From NCBI RefSeq assembly GCF_963977235.1, contig NZ_CAXBOD010000016.1, positions 16,424-80,423 of the forward strand: a DNA stretch of 64,000 bases, given 5' to 3'. Made by a program: the position numbers and the translations under genes. The stretch is from Albimonas sp963977235. GTDB lineage: Bacteria > Pseudomonadota > Alphaproteobacteria > Rhodobacterales > Rhodobacteraceae. Numbering within the stretch: the first letter of the stretch is position 1; each line of letters starts with the position of its first letter. Of the stretch, positions 1 through 6,582 are shown one piece after another. Under the pieces are notes generated by a model. That model searched no databases, had not been told where the DNA came from, and saw only the letters and a list, made by a program, of their open reading frames with translations.

Positions 1-101
1 TCGGGGATCACGGCGGCCAGCGTCTCCTCGACGAAGCCGCGCCAGGTGGCCTCGAAGTCCAGCAGGGTGCCGTCCTTGTCGAAGAGAATGCCCCGGATCA
101 T
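1..101 (-). CDS. HAD-superfamily hydrolase, N-terminal fragment
   Basis: Only the first 33 or so codons are inside the window; the gene runs off the left edge. The reverse strand starts MIRGILFDKDGTLLDFEATW. FDKDGTL is HAD motif I: the first Asp is the nucleophile of the phospho-aspartyl intermediate and the second the acid/base. Proteins starting this way are usually phosphoglycolate-phosphatase-like enzymes, but the cap and motifs II-IV are outside the window, so the substrate cannot be guessed. The start is the ATG at 101. Confidence 0.85.
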   Translation of the reverse strand, partial: MIRGILFDKDGTLLDFEATWRGFVEETLAAVIP

Positions 102-611
102 GCCTGCGCCCCTCGCTTGTCCGCCCCACGCGCGGGGGTCCTTCCGTGTCTAGCGGCAGGCGGCGGGCGGGGAAAGCCGGCGCGGCCGTGCCGGGCGGTC
201 GAGGCGAGGGTCCGGGGGGCGCTGTCGGCCCGGCTGAGGCCGGCCGCGCAGGGTGACGAGGGCTCGCGCGCCCGGTCGGGGACGGCGCGCTGTGCGGGCA
301 GGCCGGGACCGACCGCCTGTCGAGCCGGCGCCGACGCGCTGCTCGGCGGCGGCGGCGCGCACCTGTTCGGCTTCGGCCCGCAGGGCGGCGAGGCGCCGGA
401 CTTCGCGCCGGGCCTTTCCCGCGCCGTCATCGCCCGCCTGACCTTCGCCGAGGTTTGCCGGTGTCGAGGGCGGCGCCCTCCTCCAGGGGCCGGTCGAGCG
501 ACCCTCCGCCCCGCGGCTCGGCGAGGGTGTGACCGAGGCGAAGCTTAACAACGCGCCCGATTTCGTCGAAGGCTGTCGTCGGAGGAGACCCCGACCCGAG
601 AAGGAGCCCCG
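102..611. other. Intergenic, no gene recognised
   Basis: About 510 bases between the divergent HAD gene and the thioesterase gene. The open frames here read as Arg/Pro/Ala-rich strings with no recognisable domain, as expected of non-coding DNA at this GC content. It must hold the promoters of both flanking genes; I see no convincing -10 box. An AAGGAG ribosome binding site at 600-605 serves the gene at 612. Confidence 0.6.
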
Positions 612-1061
612 ATGCCCCGCGATCGTCCGCTGCGCGACCAGTATCTCCGGTTCGTCCCGATGACGACCCGGTTGAAGGACAACGACCAGTACCTGCACAT
701 GAACAACACGGTCTACTACGAGTATTTCGATACCGTGGTGAACGCCTGGCTGATCGAGTGTTGCGGTCTGGTCCTGCCCAACGGCCCCTACATCGGCATC
801 ATCGCCGAGACCCAGTGCACCTACCTCTCGGAGGTGAAGTGGCCCCAGAACGTGGTGGTGGGGATGCGCATCGACCGGATCGGCAGCTCCTCGATCACCT
901 ACGGCATGGCGCTGTTCGGCGAGCATGAGGCGCGGGCCAACGCCGTGTGCCGCTATGTGCACGTCTACTGCGACGGCGCCTCGCGTCGGCCCAAGCCCCT
1001 GCCGGAGTTCATGCTCGAAGAGGCCCGCAAGCTGATGCTGCCGGAGGCGGCGACGGCCTGA
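612..1061 (+). CDS. Acyl-CoA thioesterase, hotdog fold (4-hydroxybenzoyl-CoA thioesterase-like)
   Basis: A 149-residue protein, the usual length of a single hotdog domain. Near residues 22-39 it has the sequence LKDNDQYLHMNNTVYYEYF, matching the family's D-x-N/D...H-x-N-N...Y..Y..F active-site loop and first helix. The central helix is followed by the beta-strand segment TQCTYLSEVKWPQNVVVGM. Enzymes of this type hydrolyse acyl-CoA thioesters in the cytoplasm; the actual acyl group is not visible. The ATG at 612 is preceded by AAGGAG at a good distance. It is transcribed alone or with the next gene, about 170 bases downstream. Confidence 0.85.
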   Translation: MPRDRPLRDQYLRFVPMTTRLKDNDQYLHMNNTVYYEYFDTVVNAWLIECCGLVLPNGPYIGIIAETQCTYLSEVKWPQNVVVGMRIDRIGSSSITYGMALFGEHEARANAVCRYVHVYCDGASRRPKPLPEFMLEEARKLMLPEAATA

Positions 1062-1081
1062 CGCCCAGCACGCAGGCTTGA

Positions 1082-1110
1082 GGGACCGGCCGCGGGCCGC
1101 GACCGGTCCC
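1082..1110 (+). terminator. Possible terminator hairpin after the thioesterase gene
   Basis: Inverted arms GGGACCGG (1082-1089) and CCGGTCCC (1103-1110) lie 20 bases after the stop codon. There is no T-run, so this is a weak call. Confidence 0.35.
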
Positions 1111-1121
1111 CATGCTGTGGA

Positions 1122-1154
1122 ACAGCCAATCCGTCTCGCGGAAAGGTTGGCTGT
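1122..1154. promoter_or_regulatory. Inverted repeat upstream of the PNPOx-like gene
   Basis: ACAGCCAA (1122-1129) and TTGGCTGT (1147-1154) form perfect 8-bp arms 17 bases apart, about 80 bases before the downstream start codon. The position suits an operator or a leader hairpin. No regulator is encoded nearby, so the role is inferred from symmetry alone. Confidence 0.35.
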
Positions 1155-1234
1155 CTGCCCGGAAATTGCCATCCCTGGCGACAGATCGCCTCCCGAGGGC
1201 CCCGCGAACGGGACCGCATTGAAGGGAGACGATG

Positions 1235-1744
1235 ATGACCGACCTGAAAAAGGCCGAGAAAAATCCCCAGGCGCTGTTCTGGGACGAGCTCGACGACGTG
1301 ACCGCCGGCATGCTGGGGGTCGAGGGCATGAAGGCCAACCTGCAGCCGATGTCCCACCACGCCGAGCCGGCGCAAGGCAAGCTGTGGTTCGTGACCCGCC
1401 GCGGCGCGGAGATCGTGTCCGAGATCGGGCAGGGCGCCACCGCGCGCTACGTGGTGGTGGGCGATGACCACGACTTCCACGCCTGCGCCTCCGGCCCGAT
1501 CCGCGTGCACCGCGACGAGCGGGTGCTCGACGACCTCTGGAACCCGGTGGTGGCGAGCTGGTTCGAGCATGGCCGCGACGATCCCGACCTGGTGATGCTG
1601 GAGATGGACCTGCGCGAGGCCGACGTCTGGGCCTCGACCAACAACGGCGCCCTGTTCGGCTGGGAGATCGCCAAGGCCAACCTCAAGGGCGGCGAGCCGG
1701 ACGTCGGCGTGCGCGCCAAGATCGAGTTCGCCGTCGCGGCCTGA
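1235..1744 (+). CDS. Pyridoxamine 5'-phosphate oxidase-fold protein (general stress protein 26 type)
   Basis: A 169-residue protein resembling the split-barrel flavin-binding family of bacterial general stress proteins. The N-terminal helix is followed by the barrel strands around GKLWFVTRRGAEIVSEI, and a conserved C-terminal region reads READVWASTNNGALFGWEI. Members bind FMN or F420; several are induced by stress. The enzyme reaction of this subfamily is generally unknown. Two in-frame ATGs occur at 1232 and 1235; I chose 1235 because GGGAG at 1224-1228 is only 3 bases from the first and 6 from the second. Confidence 0.82.
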   Translation: MTDLKKAEKNPQALFWDELDDVTAGMLGVEGMKANLQPMSHHAEPAQGKLWFVTRRGAEIVSEIGQGATARYVVVGDDHDFHACASGPIRVHRDERVLDDLWNPVVASWFEHGRDDPDLVMLEMDLREADVWASTNNGALFGWEIAKANLKGGEPDVGVRAKIEFAVAA

Positions 1745-1907
1745 GGCCCTGCGCAGGGACAGCTGGGCGGCCCGGGGGAGCTTCGTCGACGTGTCGAAGA
1801 CTGCCCCCGGCGAGCGAGGCGGGCCGGGCCGCGGCCCGCGCTCCCTCCGGCCGCTCCCGCCGCGCCGAGACAGGGCGGCCGGGCTCAGGCGCGTCTGCCC
1901 CCTCCCT

Positions 1908-1943
1908 AACGCCGCGCGCGGGCTTCGGTCCGCGCGCGGCGTT
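1908..1943. terminator. Bidirectional terminator hairpin with UUCG loop
   Basis: Arms of about 16 bp (AACGCCGCGCGCGG and its complement) close on a cUUCGg tetraloop between the converging PNPOx-like and VOC genes. The GTT/AAC edges give short T-tracts at best, so it may act in either direction. Confidence 0.55.
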
Positions 1944-1997
1944 GCATCTGGTCATCGACGGGTTCGCGGGCGAAGGATCGGATCCGGCGTCGCCCGT

Positions 1998-2411
1998 TCA
2001 GAGGCCCCAGATCTTGGGCTCGGCAAACTCCACCGAGTTGCCGGCCGGGTCCCGGCAATAGATCGAGACGGCGCCGTTGGGCCATTCCACCCGGCTTTCG
2101 ATCCCGATCCCGTGGGCGGCGAGGCGCGCGGCCCAGCCCTCGATCCCCGGCCCTTGCGCCGAGAAGCAGATGTGCCCCGGGCCATGCGCGCCATGGGGCG
2201 GCACCTGCAGGGGGGCGTCGGGCTCGGGCGGGATCGGGGTGCTCAGCGGGTTGAAGATGAACACCATCCCCCCGTCCGCGCGAAAGAAGCGGTGCCGGTC
2301 TGGGACCGACTGGATCATCTCCAGCCCCAGCGCCTCGCCGTAGAACGCCGCGGCGGCGTCGAGGTCCTGGGCGTAAAGGCAGGTTTCAAGGACGCGGGGC
2401 GCGGCGGTCAT
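1998..2411 (-). CDS. VOC-family protein (glyoxalase/bleomycin-resistance fold)
   Basis: A 137-residue protein with the paired beta-alpha-beta-beta-beta modules of the vicinal oxygen chelate fold: first module around VLETCLYAQDLDAAAAFYGE, second around GPGHICFSAQGPGIEGWAA. The family's metal ligands can be placed at Glu in the first strand (where many members have His), His in GPGHICF and Glu in NSVEFAEP. Such proteins are dioxygenases, isomerases or resistance proteins; the substrate is unknown here. The frame is open upstream, but the ATG at 2411 is where the homologous sequence begins. It follows ttcA by 32 bases on the same strand, so the two are probably co-transcribed. Confidence 0.85.
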   Translation of the reverse strand: MTAAPRVLETCLYAQDLDAAAAFYGEALGLEMIQSVPDRHRFFRADGGMVFIFNPLSTPIPPEPDAPLQVPPHGAHGPGHICFSAQGPGIEGWAARLAAHGIGIESRVEWPNGAVSIYCRDPAGNSVEFAEPKIWGL

Positions 2412-2443
2412 GGCGCTGGACTCCTGTAGGGTGTTCTGAGGGC

Positions 2444-3400
2444 TCAGACCTGCTCGGCGGCCTGATCCGCGGGATCTTCGAGGGTCTGCCCGCGCGCCCG
2501 GGAAGGCAGGCGCGGCGGCGCCTGATAGCCCTCGCCCAGCGCGCCGCCGGGCAGACCCTCGGCTGCGCCCGCCTCGGCGCCGGCCATCAGCCCGGCGAAA
2601 TCGAAGAGCGTGGGATCTGCGAGATGCGAGGGGCGCACGTTGCACAGCGCCCGGAACATCACCGCGCGGCGGCCGGGCGAGCGGCGCTCCCACTCATCGA
2701 GCATCGCCTTGACCTGCTGGCGCTGCAGCCCCTCCTGGCTGCCGCAGAGGTCGCAGGGGATGATCGGATAGTTCATGGCCCGCGCAAACCGCTCGCAGTC
2801 CTGCTCGGCCACATGGGCCAGCGGGCGCAGCACGCTCAGGTCGCCGTCCTCGTTGATCAGCTTGGGGGGCATGGTCGCGAGGCGCCCGCCGTGGAAGAGG
2901 TTGAGGAAGAAGGTCTCGAGGATGTCGTCGCGGTGGTGGCCCAGGACCACGGCCTGGCAACCTTCCTCCCGCGCGATGCGGTAGAGGTTGCCGCGGCGCA
3001 GGCGCGAGCACAGCGCGCAGTAGGTGCGGCCGGCGGGGACCTTCTCCTTGACGATCGAGTAGGTGTCGCGGAACTCGATCCGGTGGGGAACCTGGCAGCG
3101 CTCGAGGAACGCCGGCAGCACGGTGGCGGGGAAACCGGGCTGGCCCTGGTCGAGGTTGCAGGCCAGCAGCTCGACCGGCAGCAGGCCGCGCCATTGCAGC
3201 TCCACCAGCGCGGCCAGCAGCGTGTAGCTGTCCTTGCCGCCCGAAAGGCAGACCAGCCAGCGATCGCCCTTGGCCGCCATGCCATAGGTCTCGATCGCCT
3301 CGCGCGTCTCGCGGATCACGCGCTTGCGCAGCTTGCGGAACTCGGTGGTTCCCGGGGCGCCGCGCAGCAGCGGCGGAAGCTCGGCGTCGGTGTCGGACAT
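2444..3400 (-). CDS. ttcA: tRNA 2-thiocytidine(32) synthetase TtcA
   Basis: A 318-residue ATP-dependent tRNA thiolase that makes 2-thiocytidine at position 32 of some tRNAs using a [4Fe-4S] cluster. The PP-loop SGGKDS is at residues 53-58. The cluster-ligand pairs are C128-x2-C131 and C216-x2-C219, exactly the TtcA pattern. The last 45 or so residues are an Ala/Gly/Pro-rich tail not present in E. coli TtcA. The ATG at 3400 precedes the conserved TTEFRKLRKRVIRETREAI segment. It is divergent from a lipoprotein gene and upstream of the VOC gene. Confidence 0.96.
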   Translation of the reverse strand: MSDTDAELPPLLRGAPGTTEFRKLRKRVIRETREAIETYGMAAKGDRWLVCLSGGKDSYTLLAALVELQWRGLLPVELLACNLDQGQPGFPATVLPAFLERCQVPHRIEFRDTYSIVKEKVPAGRTYCALCSRLRRGNLYRIAREEGCQAVVLGHHRDDILETFFLNLFHGGRLATMPPKLINEDGDLSVLRPLAHVAEQDCERFARAMNYPIIPCDLCGSQEGLQRQQVKAMLDEWERRSPGRRAVMFRALCNVRPSHLADPTLFDFAGLMAGAEAGAAEGLPGGALGEGYQAPPRLPSRARGQTLEDPADQAAEQV

Positions 3401-3537
3401 GCTCCGGCGATAGGGGATCGCGGGCGGGCGCGCAACCGGATTCCGGGGGGCGGGGCGAGGGGTTGCGGGCGGCTCGGGCTTGCGGGGGGGGCTGTGGCGG
3501 GCCTATCGTCCCGCCGTCCAGCAGGAGGACCGGGTCG

Positions 3538-4140
3538 ATGGGAAATCACCGCGCGCCATGTCACCCCGCCGCGTCGCGCCTTGCCGCGGCCTGTGTCGGC
3601 CTCGTGGCGCTGGGCGCCTGCGCGGGCGGCAGTCCGGAGGGCGGCCCGCCGCCGCGGCCGCCGATGGCGGAGGCCGAGTGCCGGGCGCTGGTCGCCTCGG
3701 CTTCGCCCGAGGCGCTGTCGGCCCGCGGCGCGGCGCTGCTGATCGTCGAGCCGTCGCTGATCGAGGGCGGCGTCGCGCGCCCGGTCGGCCTGCGTCTGCG
3801 CGAGCAGACCTCGGGCGAGATCGCGACGCTCGACTGCCTCGAGGGGGGCACGGTCTATGGCGCGGTGCCGCCGGGCCGCTGGAACGTGGATGCGCTGATC
3901 CCGATCGGCGGCGCCTCGGGCGAGACGATCCCGCTGGCGGGCACGGTCGTGGCCACGGACGAGCTGCGCCTGGGCGCGGGCGAGACCATGCACCTGAGCC
4001 GCCCGATCTGGACCCGACAGGGCGGCGCGTTGAGCTTCCGCTCGGAATACGACGATCGGGCGCAGGTGGCCACGGTCCGCCGGCTCGCGCCCAACGTCGA
4101 CACGGCGCTGCTGCTCAGGGAACTGGGCGAGGACGGCTGA
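3538..4140 (+). CDS. Predicted lipoprotein of unknown function
   Basis: A 200-residue protein with a lipoprotein signal peptide: hydrophobic stretch LAAACVGLVALGAC with the lipobox LGAC putting the lipidated Cys at residue 28. The mature part looks beta-rich (VEPSLIEGGVARPVGLRL, GGALSFRSEYDD) with a GRWNVDALIPIGG segment, compatible with a periplasmic sandwich domain, but I recognise no family. The start at 3538 has AGGAGG nine bases upstream; an earlier in-frame start at 3463 lacks one. It shares an upstream region with ttcA. Confidence 0.75.
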   Translation: MGNHRAPCHPAASRLAAACVGLVALGACAGGSPEGGPPPRPPMAEAECRALVASASPEALSARGAALLIVEPSLIEGGVARPVGLRLREQTSGEIATLDCLEGGTVYGAVPPGRWNVDALIPIGGASGETIPLAGTVVATDELRLGAGETMHLSRPIWTRQGGALSFRSEYDDRAQVATVRRLAPNVDTALLLRELGEDG

Positions 4141-4294
4141 GGTCGGCGCAGGCCGCGGCGCGATCCGCCCGCCTGTGGGGGCCGGACGCTCGCCGCGGCG
4201 GGTCGGCCGGGCCGCGCGTGGCGGCGGGCGCGGATCGGCGAGGGCGGCGCAGGCGGCTGGCGGCCAGCCGGCGCGCGGGTCCGCCGGTCGGCTG

Positions 4295-4346
4295 GTCCCG
4301 CGGGGGTCCGCGGGGGGGCTAGTCCCGCGCGGGTCCGCGGGGGGGC
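4295..4346. repeat. 27-bp tandem duplication across the yidD stop codon
   Basis: The unit GTCCCGCGSGGGTCCGCGGG plus the following GGGGC occurs at 4295-4319 and 4322-4346, so the period is exactly 27 bp. The second copy encodes the C-terminus of YidD and the first lies just beyond its stop codon. Confidence 0.8.
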
Positions 4347-4570
4347 ACCGGATCGTGACCGTCGCCGCCCCAGGGATGACAGCGCGCGATCCGCCGCAGG
4401 GCCAGCCAGCCGCCGCGCAGGGGGCCGTGGGTCTCGAGCGCCTCGAGCGCGTATTCCGAGCAGCTCGGCGCGAAGCGGCAGTTGCGCCCCAGCCAGGGCG
4501 AGATCAGCAGGCGATAGGCATGGACCGGCAGCGCCAGCAGGCGGGCGAGGAGACGGGCCGCGAGGCTCAC
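4319..4570 (-). CDS. yidD: Membrane protein insertion efficiency factor YidD
   Basis: An 83-residue protein of the YidD family, which assists YidC in inserting inner-membrane proteins. The family signature is clear: a hydrophobic/amphipathic N-terminus (LLARLLALPVHAYRLLISPW), then NCRFAPSCSEYALEALETHG, RRIARCHPWG and a final GHDPVP. The three conserved cysteines are present. Its start overlaps the rnpA stop by four bases (ATGA), as usual for rpmH-rnpA-yidD clusters. The last residues fall inside a 27-bp tandem repeat. Confidence 0.95.
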   Translation of the reverse strand: MSLAARLLARLLALPVHAYRLLISPWLGRNCRFAPSCSEYALEALETHGPLRGGWLALRRIARCHPWGGDGHDPVPPRGPARD

Positions 4571-5301
4571 CGTTTCCCCTTGCCGCGCGACTTGCGCGGG
4601 GGGCGGTCGGCGGGCGGGGCCGGCGTCTCGCCGCGGGCGCGGGCGGCGTCGGCCTTGTCCTCGCGCGCATGCAGGCGGGCGACGCCCTCGGCGAGGTCGG
4701 CGAGCAGCGCGGGGAAGGGGCGCGCCGCGGTGGCCTCGCGCCGGCCGATCAGGACGTAGTCCCAGCCGGGCCGGGCCGTGGCGGGCAGCACCTCGGCCGC
4801 GACGGCGCGCAGGCGGCGCTTGGCGCGGTTGCGCTGCACCGCGCCGCCGACCTTCTTCGAACAGGTGAAGCCCACGCGCACCGGCGTCTCTGCGGGCTCC
4901 TCCGCGCGGCGGCGGCGGGCCTGGAGGTTCAGCCCGGGCAGGCCGAGGCGCTGGCCGTGGTTGGCGGCCCGCACGAAGTCGCGGCGTTGCTTGATGACCG
5001 AGGGACGCCGCGCGGGGGAGACCTGCGCCGAGGGCGCGCCGCCCTCCGGCATCCGGGCGCCGGCAGCCGGGGCGTCGTCAGCCGGGGGGGCGTCAGGGCC
5101 GGGCAAGGGCCCCTCGCCGGTCGCGGCGCAATCGTCTGCGCCCGCGGGCGCGACGCCCGCACGCGCGCTGTCCGCCGGCGCTGCGCCGCGCTGGCGTTCA
5201 GGCGCGCAAACGGGTGCGCCGCCGGCCTCGCCCGACGTTCCGGAGGCGGCCGAGACGGGCTCGGCGGCTCCTGGCGGTCGGGGGGGCGCGGCGGCGGACA
5301 T
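4567..5301 (-). CDS. rnpA: Ribonuclease P protein component, with long N-terminal extension
   Basis: The protein subunit of RNase P, which helps the catalytic RNA trim 5' leaders from pre-tRNAs. The family core runs from IKQRRDFVRAANHGQRLGLP through the RNR signature VQRNRAKRRLRAVA to GWDYVLIGRREA. RnpA is normally 110-130 residues; this frame is 244 from the ATG at 5301, with about 80 Ala/Pro/Gly-rich residues in front and a basic tail. An internal ATG at 5052 would give 161 residues and is a serious alternative, because the extension is low-complexity and could be translated-looking spacer. A GTG at 5304 is also possible. It lies 74 bases after rpmH. Confidence 0.9.
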   Translation of the reverse strand: MSAAAPPRPPGAAEPVSAASGTSGEAGGAPVCAPERQRGAAPADSARAGVAPAGADDCAATGEGPLPGPDAPPADDAPAAGARMPEGGAPSAQVSPARRPSVIKQRRDFVRAANHGQRLGLPGLNLQARRRRAEEPAETPVRVGFTCSKKVGGAVQRNRAKRRLRAVAAEVLPATARPGWDYVLIGRREATAARPFPALLADLAEGVARLHAREDKADAARARGETPAPPADRPPRKSRGKGKR

Positions 5302-5375
5302 CACCGTCTGGCCTCTCGGCTGCGCGGCGTCGATCGTCGTCGATCCGCGGGACGGCGCCCGCGGGTCGGACGCGA

Positions 5376-5510
5376 TCAGGCGCTCAGCTTCTTGCGGCCC
5401 TGGCGGCGGCGGCGAGCGATGATCTGCTGACCGCTCTTCGTCGCCATGCGGGCGCGGAAGCCGTGGCGGCGCTTGCGGACGAGCCGGCTCGGCTGGTACG
5501 TGCGCTTCAT
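5376..5510 (-). CDS. rpmH: Large-subunit ribosomal protein L34
   Basis: A 44-residue protein, beginning MKRTYQPSRLVRKRRHGF and ending RRRQGRKKLSA, that matches bacterial L34 almost residue for residue. It is part of the 50S subunit. It opens the rpmH-rnpA-yidD operon on the minus strand, behind a sigma-70-like promoter about 130 bases upstream. The ATG at 5510 is the only sensible start; AAGGAG-like sequence is just upstream. Confidence 0.98.
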   Translation of the reverse strand: MKRTYQPSRLVRKRRHGFRARMATKSGQQIIARRRRQGRKKLSA

Positions 5511-5642
5511 CTCGTGTCGCTCCTTGATCGGGGCCCTGGACCGCCCGCCTTGACGCCCCCTGGCGCCCGCCGCGATCCCGAACCTCGCCCTCCCGGCCGC
5601 GTCGCTGCGCGATCGAGGGGCCTCGAAAATTCCGGAGCCGGT

Positions 5643-5671
5643 CGGATAAGCGCCGTGACCCCCGCTGTCAA
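5643..5671 (-). promoter_or_regulatory. Sigma-70-type promoter of rpmH-rnpA-yidD
   Basis: Reading the minus strand, a perfect TTGACA (5671-5666) is followed after 17 bases by TATCCG (5648-5643). Transcription would begin near 5636, leaving a leader of about 125 bases before rpmH. Confidence 0.6.
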
Positions 5672-5811
5672 TGGCGCAGAGGGCAGGCAGGCCGGGCTCG
5701 CCGCCTGAAAGACGACATCAAGCCGGCGTGAGGGGGCTCGTCGCCCGCGCCGGCGACCTGCATATCGCAGGGATATGGTCCGCGGCGCCCGCCGCCAGAG
5801 GGAGACGACCC

Positions 5812-6582
5812 ATGACGCAGGCGCCGATTCCCCCAACGCCGCCGCCCGCTGCGCCTCCGGTCCCCGCCTGGCGCCGCTGGGCGCCGCTGGCGGCGCTGGC
5901 GGCCGGCGCGGCGCTGGGCTGGTGGCTGCTGGGGGACCGGCTGTCCTTCGACGCCCTGCGCGAGAACCGCGCGGCCCTCGTCGCCTGGCGCGATTCGGCC
6001 TGGATCGAGGCCGCGGCGGTCTTCATGCTCGCCTATGTCGCGGTGGTGGCGTTCTCCCTGCCCGGCGCGCTGATCATGACCCTCACGGGCGGCTTCCTGT
6101 TCGGCGCGGCGCCGGGGACGGCGCTGAGCGTGGTTGCGGCGACCCTGGGAGCCACGGCGATCTTCCTCGCCGCCCGCAGCTCGCTGGGCGCATCGCTGGA
6201 GCGGCGCCTGCAGGGGCAGGGCGGCTTCCTCGCCCGGCTGCGGGCCGGGGTGGCGGAGAACGAGGTCTCGGTCCTGCTGACCCTGCGGCTGATCCCGGCG
6301 GTGCCGTTCTTCATCGCCAACCTGGCGCCGGCCTTCCTGGGCGTGCGCACGCGCACATTCGCGTGGACCACCTTCGTGGGCATCATCCCCGGAACCGCGG
6401 TCTACTCCTGGACCGGCGCGGGCCTTGGGGCGGTGTTCGACGCGGGCGGGGAGCCCGACCTCGGCCTGATCTTCCGCATCGAGGTGCTGGGCCCGCTGCT
6501 GGCGCTGGCGGCCCTCGCCGCCCTTCCGGCGATCCTGCGCGCGGCGCGGGGACGACGCTCCGCTCTGGAGGGCGAGGGATGA
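5812..6582 (+). CDS. TVP38/TMEM64 (DedA-like, VTT domain) membrane protein
   Basis: A 256-residue inner-membrane protein. After a Pro-rich N-terminus there is a first membrane segment (LAALAAGAALGWWLLG), then the SNARE-associated/VTT core: AVVAFSLPGALIMTLTGGFLFG, a soluble loop, LTLRLIPAVPFFIANLAPA and a final pair of helices. VTT proteins are lipid scramblases or transporters in other systems; the substrate here is unknown. The start at 5812 follows GGGAG and begins after the hydrophilic region. The stop overlaps the next gene's start (ATGA), so the two products are translationally coupled. The TVP38-plus-flavoprotein pair is widespread and sometimes fused in other bacteria. Confidence 0.9.
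   Translation: MTQAPIPPTPPPAAPPVPAWRRWAPLAALAAGAALGWWLLGDRLSFDALRENRAALVAWRDSAWIEAAAVFMLAYVAVVAFSLPGALIMTLTGGFLFGAAPGTALSVVAATLGATAIFLAARSSLGASLERRLQGQGGFLARLRAGVAENEVSVLLTLRLIPAVPFFIANLAPAFLGVRTRTFAWTTFVGIIPGTAVYSWTGAGLGAVFDAGGEPDLGLIFRIEVLGPLLALAALAALPAILRAARGRRSALEGEG

Noticed and set aside
5641..5655. DnaA box near rpmH, as expected close to an origin
   Set aside because: The sequence TTATCCGAC differs from TTATNCACA in the essential last bases, and no cluster of boxes or AT-rich unwinding region is present.
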